DNA of 64,000 nucleotides from Bosea sp. 685 (GCF_031884435.1 NZ_CP134779.1:806001-870000), one strand, 5' to 3'. Shown: positions 8,538 to 17,189, counted from the first letter of the stretch. Notes: a model not told the origin generated them from the sequence alone. Translations and numbers: made by a program.

Positions 8538-9095
8538 ATGCGCTTCGTCACACGTCTCATGCTCGCCGCCACGTTTGCCCTTGGAGCTGCTACTCCGGGC
8601 CTTGCCCAGAACGTCAAATATGTCGGCGGCGCGGCAATGTATCCGCAGAAAAACATCGTCGAGAACGCGGTCAATTCGAAGGACCACACCACCCTGGTCG
8701 CAGCGGTCAAGGCGGCTGGTCTCGTTGATACGTTGATGACGCCGGGGCCGTTCACGGTGTTCGCACCGACCAACGCCGCCTTCAACAAACTCCCGCCTGG
8801 GACGGTCGCGACGCTGGTCAAGCCCGAGAACAAGGCGATGCTCACCTCGATCCTGACCTATCACGTTGTTTCCGGCCTCTATACCTCGGCCGATCTGATG
8901 AAGCTGATCAAGCAGGGCGGCGGCGAGGCCAAGCTGAAGACCGTCAACGGAGAGACGCTTTCGGTACTGCCTGGCCGCAGCGGCAAGAGCTTGTTCATCG
9001 CCGATGCCAAGGGCCACACCTCGCGCATCACCATCGCCAATGTGATGCAGTCCAACGGCGTGATCCATGTCGTGAACACGGTCGTGACGCCCTGA
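8538..9095 (+). CDS. Secreted fasciclin (FAS1) domain protein
   Basis: 185 residues. A signal peptide (MRFVTRLMLAATFALGAA, cleavage near AQN) is followed by one FAS1 domain (about 45-185) with the family's GPFTVFAPTNAAF box and the closing SNGVIHVVNTVVTP. FAS1 proteins act as secreted or surface adhesion modules. The start at 8538 is chosen because AGGAG at 8525-8529 precedes it and the signal peptide begins there; the longer upstream reading is not plausible. A terminator follows at 9222-9252. Confidence 0.92.
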   Translation: MRFVTRLMLAATFALGAATPGLAQNVKYVGGAAMYPQKNIVENAVNSKDHTTLVAAVKAAGLVDTLMTPGPFTVFAPTNAAFNKLPPGTVATLVKPENKAMLTSILTYHVVSGLYTSADLMKLIKQGGGEAKLKTVNGETLSVLPGRSGKSLFIADAKGHTSRITIANVMQSNGVIHVVNTVVTP

Positions 9096-9106
9096 ACGGT
9101 GCTGTT

Positions 9107-9209
9107 TAGAGCAATTTCCGATCAGATTTGATCCTTCAATTGCCCTGGGCCCTTGTCTAAACGCGTTTTCTTCACGTGAACCGGTGTCCACTTCGCTCGA
9201 AAACGCTCC
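9107..9209 (+). repeat. Composite two-hairpin intergenic repeat, copy C
   Basis: AGAGCAATTTCCGATCAGATTT... module followed by GCGTTTTCTTCACGTGAACCGG...TCGAAAACGC. Same orientation as copies A and D. Confidence 0.9.
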
Positions 9210-9221
9210 AAGCAATATGGA

Positions 9222-9252
9222 AGCCCGCCCGGCCTGTGCCCGGCGGGCTTTT
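9222..9252 (+). terminator. Rho-independent terminator
   Basis: AGCCCGCC (9222-9229) pairs with GGCGGGCT (9242-9249), followed by a short T-run. It lies between convergent genes and may stop transcription of the fasciclin gene. Confidence 0.65.
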
Positions 9253-9253
9253 G

Positions 9254-9985
9254 CTATTGCGGCTCGGGATGCCTGGCATTCCAGGCCTGGGCATAATCAT
9301 CGCACATCCGGTAGACGGTCTCGCGATCTGTGCAGCCGGATGGCTGTGAGCGGGACGCCAAGGCCTTCTGGAAGGGTGCATATCCCTGATGCGCCAGCCG
9401 CCACAGGCGGCGAAGCTCACTGAGCGGGTCGGTGTGGTCGTCAATGCGGAGATCGAAGCTCGCAACCGGCCCTTCCGACCAGATGCGCATGGCGCAGGAT
9501 TGCCGGCCGCGCTTGTCGCCGCCCGCCTGTTCGCCCGCCTCCATCGCCACGAGCAGGCGCTCGTCGAAGTCGAGGCCGGGATTGGCCAGATAAGCCCGCA
9601 GCGTTGCTTCGACGACCTCCGGCCCGGTCAGCATATTCCCGGCGACTGAAACATGTGGGCCCGCCACCGCGCCGCTCCAGCCAATGCAATCGGTGCCCGT
9701 ATAGGATGCGGCATTGCCGTTCCGATCCACGACATGGAGCTGCCGATGGGAGCGCCCCTGGTCGGCGAGCGTCAGGGACGCGACGATGTCATGCGAGGAA
9801 CACCCCTCCTGCAGCATCCTCAACCCATCCACCCCATAGAACGGGTTGGCGAAGGCTTGCGTGGCGAGAACCCCTGTTCGCCCCGCGCCGTAGGGAACGA
9901 CCGCACCGACTGCGAGTGCGCGCGAGGCGCAAGCCACACCAAAGGCGCCGGTTCTTTCGTCCTTCGCGACGATGGACCATGTCAT
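9254..9985 (-). CDS. DUF1028 domain-containing protein (Ntn-hydrolase-like)
   Basis: 243 residues starting at MTWSIVAKDERTG. DUF1028 proteins begin TxSIvArDpxTG and carry GVLATQAFANPFYG and GRSHRQLHVVDRNG, all visible here; they have an Ntn-hydrolase-like fold but no established substrate. The C-terminal 60 residues (PLSELRRLW...) resemble the peptidoglycan-binding-like tail seen in some family members. The chosen ATG is the one homologues use; upstream reading runs into a minisatellite. No signal peptide. Confidence 0.85.
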   Translation of the reverse strand: MTWSIVAKDERTGAFGVACASRALAVGAVVPYGAGRTGVLATQAFANPFYGVDGLRMLQEGCSSHDIVASLTLADQGRSHRQLHVVDRNGNAASYTGTDCIGWSGAVAGPHVSVAGNMLTGPEVVEATLRAYLANPGLDFDERLLVAMEAGEQAGGDKRGRQSCAMRIWSEGPVASFDLRIDDHTDPLSELRRLWRLAHQGYAPFQKALASRSQPSGCTDRETVYRMCDDYAQAWNARHPEPQ

Positions 9986-10073
9986 GAAATCCCCCCGGGT
10001 ATCAGTTCCGGCCCTTGTCACCCTGATAACGCCGGGCTGCAAGCCGGGTCCGAAACGGGTTGGAGGGGATTGT

Positions 10074-10178
10074 CCAGCCAAGTCTCCGCCAGCCAAGTCT
10101 CCGCCAGGCAGGTCCCCGCCAGGCAGGTCCCCGCCAGGCAGGTCCCCGCCAGGCAGGTCCCCGCCAGGCAGGTCTCCG
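10074..10178. repeat. 15-bp minisatellite, seven tandem units
   Basis: Seven head-to-tail 15-bp units of the form CCAGGCAGGTCCCCG; four central units are identical, and the first two (CCAGCCAAGTCTCCG) and the last are variants. It lies between the DUF1801 and DUF1028 genes. Confidence 0.93.
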
Positions 10179-10185
10179 CATTGGA

Positions 10186-10596
10186 CTACGGAGCTGAAGG
10201 TCCGTTCAGGGCCACAGCAGCACGGATGAGCGCCTTGAAGGCATCTGGGTCGATGTCATCGCCCTCATGGAGATCGATGGCGCGTCTGGTGTTGCCTTCG
10301 AGGCTGGAGTTGAACAGGGCTGACGGATCATCGAGCGAGGCGCCCTTGGCGAAGGTCAGCTTGACCAAGCTTTTATAGGTCTCGCCGGTGCAGATGATGC
10401 CGGCGTGTGACCACACCGGCACGCCCCGCCATTTCCACTCCTCGACCACGTCCGGGTCCGCCTGCCTGATGAGCGCACGGATATGGGAGAGCGTCTTGCC
10501 TCTCCAGTCGCCCAATTCCGCGATTTTCGCATCGATCAATCGCGCAGGGGATTCGCTCGAAGGGGATTCGCCCGTGGTTGGTGCACTCTCTTTCAT
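10186..10596 (-). CDS. DUF1801 domain-containing protein
   Basis: 136 residues. The segment [26 protein letters not shown] and the closing [23 protein letters not shown] match the DUF1801 (YdhG-like) pattern: a small alpha/beta protein of unknown biochemical role. The N-terminal 20 residues are Ser/Pro/Glu-rich and probably disordered. It starts 27 bases downstream of the true end of the frameshifted hisC-like gene on the same strand, so the two are likely cotranscribed. Confidence 0.85.
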   Translation of the reverse strand: MKESAPTTGESPSSESPARLIDAKIAELGDWRGKTLSHIRALIRQADPDVVEEWKWRGVPVWSHAGIICTGETYKSLVKLTFAKGASLDDPSALFNSSLEGNTRRAIDLHEGDDIDPDAFKALIRAAVALNGPSAP

Positions 10597-10623
10597 ATCG
10601 GCGCTCCTCCTCGGCTGCTTCTT

Positions 10624-11698
10624 CTATGCGTTCGATGGCGTCGCAAGACACTCTGCCAGCGCCTCCGTCAGACGGTCGAGCTCCGGCTTTGACCCGATGG
10701 TGATTCGGATGAAGCCGGATAGGCGCGGACCGGAGAAATGTCTCGACGAGCACGGCGCGCTCGCGCAGCGCCGCAGACAGAGCCTGGCCGGTGTGGCCGG
10801 GGTGGCGGGCGAAGACGAAGTTGGCGCTGGACGGCAGCACATCGAAGCCAAGCCGGATCAGAGACGCGGTCAGGCTCTCCCGATTGGCGATGATGGCCGA
10901 TCGCGTCTCTTGGAAATAGGCCTCGTCCTGGATGGCGGCGATGGCGCCGGCCTGGGCCGGGCGCCCGAGCGGGTAGGAGTTGAAGCTGTCCTTCACCCGC
11001 GTCAGGGCTTCGATCAGAGCCTGGTCGCCAATCGCGTAACCGACGCGAAGGCCGGCGAGCGCGCGCGATTTCGACAGGGTCTGAACCACCAGCAGATTGG
11101 GATGGTCGCGGATCAGGGGAATGGCGCTGTCCGCACCGAAATCGACATAGGCCTCGTCGATCACCACAGGTGCGTCGGCCCGCGCGCTCACGAGCTGTTC
11201 GATCTCCGCCCGCGGCAGCGCGATCCCCGTCGGCGCGTTCGGGTTGGGAATGATGATGGCGCCGCCCCGGTCGAGATAATCGGCGATGCGGAGGCGCATC
11301 GCGTCGTCGAGCGGGACCGTCTCATGGGCGATGCCGAACAGTCGGCAGTAGACGGGGTAGAAGCTGTAGGTGACGTCGGGAAACAGCAGCGGCCCGGGCT
11401 GCTTCAGCAGCGCCGCGAAGCTGTGAGCGAGCACCTCGTCCGAGCCGTTGCCGACAAAAACCTGTTCGGGCGCGACGCCGTGATGTTCGGCCAGCACCTC
11501 CCGCAGGCGCGTGGATTGTGGGTCCGGATAGAGGCGCAGCGTGTCGGTGGCGGCGGACCGAATGGCTTCGAGCACCATCGGGGATGGCCCAAACGGGCTC
11601 TCATTGGTGTTCAGCTTCACCAACCCTGGAATCCGCGGCTGTTCTCCCGGCACATAGGGCGACAGACCCCGCGCAAGCTCCGACCAATAGCGGCTCAT
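10624..11698 (-). pseudogene. hisC: HisC-like histidinol-phosphate aminotransferase, frameshifted near its end
   Basis: A class I/II PLP aminotransferase: [15 protein letters not shown] near the N-terminus, IPNPNAPTG, and the PLP-lysine motif [16 protein letters not shown]. The frame is intact for about 318 codons from the ATG at 11698, then breaks at about 10744: after RERAVLV the expected [17 protein letters not shown] continues in another frame, ending at 10624 with ECLATPSNA. One extra base (near 10744) explains it. Unrepaired, translation would run on to 10373 through the DUF1801 gene in a wrong frame. It may be a true pseudogene or a sequence error. It could be a paralogue acting on another substrate rather than the main hisC. 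Confidence 0.85.
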
Positions 11699-11753
11699 GC
11701 AAGCCTCTCCCGCTGCCATCTCCACCGCGTGATGAGGGTTCGGATTTCTGCGG

Positions 11754-12368
11754 TCAAGTTCGCGGCCCCCTGGCTGCGGCGATCAGGGCATGCGCCATTT
11801 GAAGGAGGATCGCCGTCGCGTCGTCCTCGGCCAGAATCTGGGAGCTGACAAAGGCCCCGTTGATGACCACCGCCAACTGGGCGGCAAGCTCGTCGGGCCG
11901 GTCGAGCCGCAGGCGCTCGGCGATGCCGCGCAGACGGCGACGCAGTTCCTGCTTATGCGTTCGGGCAACGATCCGGGCCGGGTGATCCTCGTCGGGGAAC
12001 TCGGCGGCGACGTTGAGTTGGGGACAGCCGCGATAATGGGGGCGGCCAACCCGCTCCCCGATCCAGGCCATGTGCGCCGCGAGCTCGGCTTCGCCGTCCT
12101 GTCCATGGCGCGTCGCCACGCGATCCCAGCACGCCCAGAAATCCTCATCCTCCCGCTGCAGGAACGCGGCGATGAGATCGTCCTTCGTGCGAAAGTGACG
12201 ATAGAGGCTCGTCTTTGCGATGCCTGCCACCTCGACGACCAGATCGACGCCGACAGCGCGCACGCCCCGGCGGTAGAACAGGTCGGAGGCGATCGCGAGG
12301 ATCCGCTCGCGCATGTCGGCCTGGCCGGTTTCCGTGCTGGGCCGGCCGCCCTCCTGCTCAGTCCTCAT
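11754..12368 (-). CDS. TetR/AcrR family transcriptional regulator
   Basis: 204 residues. N-terminal helix-turn-helix ([38 protein letters not shown], about 21-60, split here only for description) and a C-terminal ligand domain of the TetR_C type with a [13 protein letters not shown] stretch. It is divergent from the saccharopine-dehydrogenase-like gene at 12474; the 105-bp gap contains a strong double operator (12417-12461). It probably represses both genes; the inducer is unknown. Confidence 0.92.
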   Translation of the reverse strand: MRTEQEGGRPSTETGQADMRERILAIASDLFYRRGVRAVGVDLVVEVAGIAKTSLYRHFRTKDDLIAAFLQREDEDFWACWDRVATRHGQDGEAELAAHMAWIGERVGRPHYRGCPQLNVAAEFPDEDHPARIVARTHKQELRRRLRGIAERLRLDRPDELAAQLAVVINGAFVSSQILAEDDATAILLQMAHALIAAARGPRT

Positions 12369-12416
12369 CTGGCGTTCTCCTTATGCCGGCAGAGATAGCA
12401 GCTTTGCGCTTGACGC

Positions 12417-12461
12417 GCTACAAACCTGTCTGTACCTAAAAGCAACAGACAGGTCTGTAGC
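12417..12461. promoter_or_regulatory. TetR-type operator pair in divergent promoter region
   Basis: Two 17-bp arms, GCTACAAACCTGTCTGT at 12417-12433 and its complement (one mismatch) at 12445-12461, with an 11-base spacer. Each arm itself contains a near-palindrome of the ACAGAC-NN-GTCTGT type, so two TetR dimers could bind. It overlaps the leader of the plus-strand gene. Confidence 0.75.
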
Positions 12462-12473
12462 GCGGAGGAAAAC

Positions 12474-13501
12474 ATGACTGACCAGCTTTTGAGAGCAGAG
12501 GGCGCCCGGCCGGCGGTTGCGGTCTACGGTGCCTCCGGACATACCGGCCGCTTCGTGGTCCGAGAGCTGTCGCGACGCGGCTTCACCGCCATCGCGATAG
12601 GGCGCGACGCAGCCAAGCTTGCGGTGGCCGACTTCCCCGGGGGCGTCAGACAGGTCGTCGCCACCCTCGAGGATCCCGCCTCGCTCGCCCGCGCCCTTGA
12701 CGGGGCCGCCGCGGTCATCAACTGCGCTGGACCGTTCCTCGACACGGCCGAGCCCCTGGTCGCGGCGGCATTGCAGGCGCGCATCCATTATCTCGACGTG
12801 ACGGCCGAGCAAGGCAGCGCCCAGGCGACCTTCGCGCGCTACGCCTCGGCCGCCGAAGCGGCCGGCGTCGTCGTCATCCCCGCCATGGGCTTCTATGGCG
12901 GCCTGAGCGACCTCCTGGCAACAGCCGCCATGGGCGACTGGACCCATGCCGATGAGGCGCGCATCGGGATCGCGCTGGATAGTTGGGAGCCGACCGAAGG
13001 GACGCGCGTCACAGGGCAGCGCAACACAGCCCGCCGCGTGACGATCTCCGGGGGGTGCTGCAGCCGCTGGCCGACCCGGCGCCGAATGCCGTCTGGTCGT
13101 TTGCGGAGCCCTTCGGCGCGCAGGAGATGGTCGAACTGCCCTTCACCGAGGCGGTCCTGATCGGGCGCCATCTTCAGCTCTCCGAACTCCACACCTATCT
13201 GAACACGGCGCCGCTGCGCGATCTTCGAGACGCTGCCACCCCTGCGCCGGTCGCCGCCGATGCGTCGGGACGCTCGGCGCAAACCTTCCTCGTGGAAGTC
13301 GAAATCCGGCAAGGAGGCACGGTGCGCCGGGCGGCGGCCCGCGGACGGGACATCTATGCGATCACCGCGCCTCTGGTCGTCGAGGCCGTCGAGCGAATCC
13401 TGGGCACCGAGACGGCACAAGGCGGCGTCTTCGCTCCGGGCGCGCTGTTCGACGCCTCGAGCTTCCTGGCAGCGCTCGCTCCCGACCTCGTCTTGTCCTG
13501 A
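12474..13501 (+). pseudogene. Saccharopine dehydrogenase-like / NAD(P)-binding protein, frameshifted
   Basis: The first 195 codons encode a Rossmann domain (VAVYGASGHTGRFVVREL) and INCAGPFLDTAEP, YLDVTAEQ, typical of saccharopine-dehydrogenase-like proteins. At a run of six G (about 13050-13055) the frame is lost; the rest (VLQPLADPAPNAVWSF to ALAPDLVLS) continues one frame over to 13501. A seventh G would restore a 343-residue protein. Ribosome binding site GGAGG precedes the ATG. Target of the adjacent TetR regulator by position. Could be a sequence error, a recent null allele, or slippage at the G-run. Confidence 0.85.
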
Positions 13502-13563
13502 TCAGGGGCTGGGATGGCGCCCGCCATCAAGCGTCGCGCCTGCCCTGCAACAGACGGAAACAC

Positions 13564-13630
13564 GAGAGACGGATTCAGATTTCAGCAGGGCTCACGAAGT
13601 GATCCCTGCTGAAATCTGAATCCGTCTCTC
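13564..13630. repeat. Perfect 27-bp-stem hairpin
   Basis: Arms at 13564-13590 and 13604-13630 are exact reverse complements (begin GAGAGACGGATTCAG). The 13-base loop has a further TCAC-GAA-GTGA stem. It lies 60 bases after the frameshifted gene; no U-tract follows. Confidence 0.9.
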
Positions 13631-13640
13631 ATCTAAGAGT

Positions 13641-13692
13641 TAGAGCAGGATCTATGCGAAAAACCGGTTCCCACTTTTTCGCATCCTGCTCT
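13641..13692. repeat. AGAGCAGGAT-type palindromic repeat
   Basis: AGAGCAGGAT ... ATCCTGCTCT arms enclosing TGCGAAAAACCGGTTCCCAC and TTTTTCGCA. This single-hairpin repeat family is common between genes in Hyphomicrobiales. Confidence 0.85.
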
Positions 13693-13730
13693 GGTGCAAT
13701 GCGTGGGGCTGACTAATCTCGTTTCCGATT

Positions 13731-13756
13731 GAACCTTCCACGCGCTCGCTGCGACC
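13731..13756 (+). promoter_or_regulatory. ECF-type promoter of the sigma factor operon
   Basis: GAACCTT at 13731 and GCGACCAA at 13751, with 16 bases between GAAC and GCGACC. The same sequence with identical spacing recurs at 17383-17408. GAAC is a typical ECF -35 core, so autoregulation by the sigma factor it precedes is inferred. Confidence 0.7.
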
Positions 13757-13791
13757 AACTCTTGCGAGCCGGAATGCCGGGCCTTGAGGCG

Positions 13792-14352
13792 ATGCATACG
13801 GAATCGGACGACGACCTCGTCAAGCGGATCGCCTCGGGCGACCGGCTCGCAATGCAGGTGCTGTTCTCACGGCACCAAATTCGGGTCTACCGTTTCGTGC
13901 TGCGGCTCGTCCGCGACGAGACGATGGCGGAGGATGTGATCAGTGACGTCTTCATGGATCTCTGGCGACAGGCTGATCGTTTCGAGGCACGCGCCTCGGT
14001 CGCGACCTGGCTGCTCGCGATTGCCCGCAACAAGGCCTATTCGCTGCTGCGCAAGCGGCGCGAGGCCGGTCTCGACGACGACTTCGCCGAAAGCATCGAG
14101 GACGAGGCCGACGACCCCGAGATCGTGCTGCAGAAGCAGGACAAGGGCTTGGCGATCCGCGCCTGCCTCGGCAAGCTCAGCCTCGAGCATCGCGAGGTCA
14201 TCGACCTGGTCTATTATCACGAGACTTCGGTCGAGGAGGTCGCCCGCATCGTCGGCATCCCGGAGAACACGGTCAAGACACGCCTTTTCCACGCCCGCAA
14301 GAAGCTGGGTGAACTGCTCAAAGTGGCGGGCATCGACCGGGGCTGGCCATGA
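13792..14352 (+). CDS. ECF RNA polymerase sigma factor
   Basis: 186 residues. Sigma region 2 (RLVRDETMAEDVISDVFMD and FEARASVATWLLAIARNKA) and region 4 with its helix-turn-helix (HETSVEEVARIVGIPENTVKTRLFHARKKL) are complete. ECF factors direct RNA polymerase to dedicated promoters when released from an anti-sigma factor, here the membrane protein encoded 156 bases downstream. The ATG at 13792 (GAGG just upstream) is chosen; one at 13774 would leave a leader of only about 10 nt. A longer reading from 13729 would start inside the promoter and is rejected. Confidence 0.93.
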   Translation: MHTESDDDLVKRIASGDRLAMQVLFSRHQIRVYRFVLRLVRDETMAEDVISDVFMDLWRQADRFEARASVATWLLAIARNKAYSLLRKRREAGLDDDFAESIEDEADDPEIVLQKQDKGLAIRACLGKLSLEHREVIDLVYYHETSVEEVARIVGIPENTVKTRLFHARKKLGELLKVAGIDRGWP

Positions 14353-14508
14353 CAGACCGCTCGACCATTCCTCCATCGCGGCCGTCTGGCGCGATTGTCT
14401 GCGCTTCCGGTGCTCACGGACGGATGTCCGCTCCGCTCCGGTTCTCGAAAACCACGCCAGCCGACTCACGCTGGCGAATGCTCGAACGATCTGTTGGGGA
14501 GGCACGCT

Positions 14509-15192
14509 ATGACCGATAATCTCGCGACCGACCCGAAGCGCGTCGAACTCGAGCAGCTGCTGCCCTTCTATGCCAATGGCCGGATCTCGGCGGCCGACAA
14601 GCTGCGCGTCGAGACGGCGCTCGCGGCTGATCCCGAATTGCGCCTGCGGCTCGACATCGTCCGTGACGACATGGCCGAGACCATCCTGTTCAACGAGCAG
14701 CTCGGCGCGCCGTCACCTCGGGCACTCGATCGTTTGATGGCCGGCATCGAAGCTGAGCCGAAGCAGGCGCCGCTATTGTCTCGCGCCAGGAGCGGCCTCC
14801 TGGGCTGGTTCGGGCAATGGCTCGCGGCCCAGCCGCCGCGTCGGCTTGCTTATGCCAGTGCCGCAGCGCTCGTGCTGATCGCGCTCCAGGGCGTGGCGAT
14901 CACTGGTCTTGCCGTACGGGGCGGTGGCGGCGGTTTCGAGACCGCTTCAGTGCCGGGCGTGCAATCCTCTGACCGCTATGTGCTCCTGAGCTTCGCGCCC
15001 GAAGCCAAGGCCGGCGACATCGCCGCCTTCTTCAAGCGCTACGATGCTTCGGTGGTCGATGGGCCGCGCGCCAATGGCTTCTTCAAGGTCCGCATCGGCG
15101 ACGCGAAGCTGACGCCGGCGCAAGTCGACGCCATCGCGGCGCGGATGAAGGCGGAGAGTGCCGTCGTCAGCTTCGTTGCGCCCGCACCCTGA
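14509..15192 (+). CDS. Anti-sigma factor, single transmembrane segment
   Basis: 227 residues. The cytoplasmic N-terminal part (1-110) has the anti-sigma-domain look (LEQLLPFYANGRISAADKLRVE...LAADPELRLRLDIVR); no zinc-binding HxxxCxxC is present. One membrane helix (about 113-136) is followed by a periplasmic domain (about 150-225) of alternating strands and helices (YVLLSFAPEAKAGDIAAFF ... GFFKVRIGDAKL). The ribosome binding site GGGGAGG precedes the ATG at 14509. It lies between the ECF sigma gene and the subtilase and should hold the sigma factor at the membrane until a signal. Confidence 0.85.
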   Translation: MTDNLATDPKRVELEQLLPFYANGRISAADKLRVETALAADPELRLRLDIVRDDMAETILFNEQLGAPSPRALDRLMAGIEAEPKQAPLLSRARSGLLGWFGQWLAAQPPRRLAYASAAALVLIALQGVAITGLAVRGGGGGFETASVPGVQSSDRYVLLSFAPEAKAGDIAAFFKRYDASVVDGPRANGFFKVRIGDAKLTPAQVDAIAARMKAESAVVSFVAPAP

Positions 15193-15257
15193 CAGCGCAT
15201 CATTCGCCGCCGAAACGGCGTTTATGCTATTATGAACCGGGAAGAGGGACGAAGGTG

Positions 15258-17162
15258 ATGTCACGCTTTGTCGATCGCTTCGTCATGATCCGCGCTGGTC
15301 TGCACCTTCGGCATGGCGTGGCACTGGTGCTCCTGCTCGGCCTGCTCGCGCCTATCAGTGAGCTCCGCGCCCAGACCTATGGCGGGCGCGATTTCGATTA
15401 TCCGGCGACGCGGCAGGGCGTTACGCGCAGCCAGCTGGTGCCGCGCGCCCAAACCGCGGTCCCAACCTCTCGTGAGAGCGCGGTGCCTGGCCGCGCTTTG
15501 CCCGGCCGCGCCTATCCCGGCAGGGTCGGGCGCGTCGAAACCGGGCGGCCCGGCCGCCCGCCGCGCTATCCGGGCCGGGGCGGCGGCTGGGGGCCTGCCG
15601 CGGCCGGCATCGGCGCGGGGATCATCGGCGGCATCATCCTCGACCAGGCGGCACGGCGGCCGGTCTACGACCCTTATGAGCCCGAGCCGGCTTTGCCGCG
15701 CCGGCCGAGGCGGCCGATCATCCTCGATGGTGACGATCTCGACGAGCCGCTGCTGCGGCATCCGCGTCGGCCAACTCCGGTGCGCGCCGCCGCGCCAGCG
15801 CGCCAGGCTCCGCCGCCTGCGCAGACCGCGCGCCCCGCCCCGGGCCAGCCGCGCATCATCGTCCCGGCCGCGAGCGAGCGCCGTTTCGTGGCCGACGAAA
15901 TCCTGGTCGAACTGGCGCCCAACGCGCAGGCCGACGCGGTCCTGCGCCGTCATCGCGCCACCCTGATGTCGAGCCGCCGCTTCGATCTGGCGGGCGTCAC
16001 CATCATCCGGGCGCGTTTGAACGACGGCCGCAGCGCCCGCGTTGTGCTGTCGCAGATGGCGGGCGACGCCCGCATCGCCAGCGCGCAGCCGAATTATCTC
16101 TATACGCTCCAGCAGGACGTGCCGAAGCCGGACGCCCCCAAGGAAGAAGCCGCCAAAGCCGCGCCGGAATCCGCGAGTGCCGCCAACGAGCCAGCAGCCT
16201 CGCCGCCGGCAAAGGTTGAGGATACGGGGCCGGTTCTGGCCGCGCCGCCCATCATCGCACCGCCCGATCTGCCGCCGGTCGCGCCACTGGCCTCTGTCGC
16301 TCCCAAGCGCGAACTGCAGCCGCAATATGTCGTCGAGACCTTGCATTTCGACGCTATCCACAAGCTGGCGCGTGGCGACAAGATCCGTGTCGCGGTGATC
16401 GATTCCGGGGCGGATCTGACCCATCCCGAATTGCAGGGCGTGCTCGCCGGCAGTTTCGATGCGGTTGGCGGCGATACCGCGCCCCATGCCCATGGCACCG
16501 CGATGGCGGGCGCGATTATGGCGCAGGCGCAATTGCAAGGCGTCGCCCCGGCGGCGCGCCTGCTCGCCGCGCGCGCCTTTTCCGGCAACAGCGCGCCGGC
16601 CTCGGCCAACGGCACGACCTACCACATCCTCTCGGCGCTCGACTGGGCGGCGGGGGAGGGGGCGCGGGTGGTCAATCTGAGCTTTGCCGGCCCGCAGGAC
16701 CGCTTGCTGTCGCGTTCGCTTGCCGGGGCCAAGAGCAAGGGCATCGTCGCGGTCGCGGCTGCCGGCAATGGCGGCGCGAATGCCGCCCCGCTCTATCCCG
16801 GCGCTGACCCCAACGTTATCGCCGTCACCGCGACCGACGCTCAGGACAAGCCTTTCGCGCAGGCCAATCGTGGCAGCTATATCGCGGTCGCGGCGCCGGG
16901 CGTCGACGTGCTCGCGGCCGAGCCGGAGGGGCGCTACGCCTTCTCCTCGGGCACCTCGATCGCAGCCGCCCATGTCTCGGGGCTGGTGGCGCTGCTCCTG
17001 GAGAAGCGCCCGGACCTCGACCTGGAAGGCGTGCGCAAGCTCCTGATGGACAGCGCCATCGATCTTGGCGGCAAGGGCCGCAACCCGATCTTCGGCGCCG
17101 GCCGCGTCGACGCACCGGCCGCCCTGGCGCGGGCGCTGCCGGTCTCGGCGGCGCGGCCTTGA
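15258..17162 (+). CDS. Secreted S8 (subtilisin-like) serine peptidase
   Basis: 634 residues. Signal peptide (about 20-38), a Gly/Pro/Arg-rich low-complexity region with a glycine-zipper stretch GIGAGIIGGIILDQ (about 117-130), a propeptide-inhibitor-like domain (about 208-285), a Pro/Ala linker, then the S8 catalytic domain. Triad: Asp382 in VAVIDSGAD, His412 in HGTAMAG, Ser567 in SSGTSIAAAHVSG; oxyanion Asn504 in AAGNGG. It should be an active periplasmic or surface protease. Third gene of the ECF operon. An adjacent GTG at 15255 could also be used; AGAGGGA at 15243-15249 fits the ATG. Confidence 0.93.
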   Translation: MSRFVDRFVMIRAGLHLRHGVALVLLLGLLAPISELRAQTYGGRDFDYPATRQGVTRSQLVPRAQTAVPTSRESAVPGRALPGRAYPGRVGRVETGRPGRPPRYPGRGGGWGPAAAGIGAGIIGGIILDQAARRPVYDPYEPEPALPRRPRRPIILDGDDLDEPLLRHPRRPTPVRAAAPARQAPPPAQTARPAPGQPRIIVPAASERRFVADEILVELAPNAQADAVLRRHRATLMSSRRFDLAGVTIIRARLNDGRSARVVLSQMAGDARIASAQPNYLYTLQQDVPKPDAPKEEAAKAAPESASAANEPAASPPAKVEDTGPVLAAPPIIAPPDLPPVAPLASVAPKRELQPQYVVETLHFDAIHKLARGDKIRVAVIDSGADLTHPELQGVLAGSFDAVGGDTAPHAHGTAMAGAIMAQAQLQGVAPAARLLAARAFSGNSAPASANGTTYHILSALDWAAGEGARVVNLSFAGPQDRLLSRSLAGAKSKGIVAVAAAGNGGANAAPLYPGADPNVIAVTATDAQDKPFAQANRGSYIAVAAPGVDVLAAEPEGRYAFSSGTSIAAAHVSGLVALLLEKRPDLDLEGVRKLLMDSAIDLGGKGRNPIFGAGRVDAPAALARALPVSAARP

Positions 17163-17189
17163 GGTATTCAGTTGACTTCATCCACGGCA

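Noticed and set aside
10074..10178. CRISPR array
   Set aside because: Units are head-to-tail 15-mers without spacers and no cas gene is near; it is a minisatellite.
10373..10623. Extension of the HisC-like protein to 450 residues
   Set aside because: The extra C-terminus is the DUF1801 gene read in a wrong frame; the true C-terminus is recovered one frame over, ending at 10624.
13729..13791. N-terminal extension of the ECF sigma factor from a TTG
   Set aside because: It would begin inside the conserved ECF promoter that is repeated at 17383.
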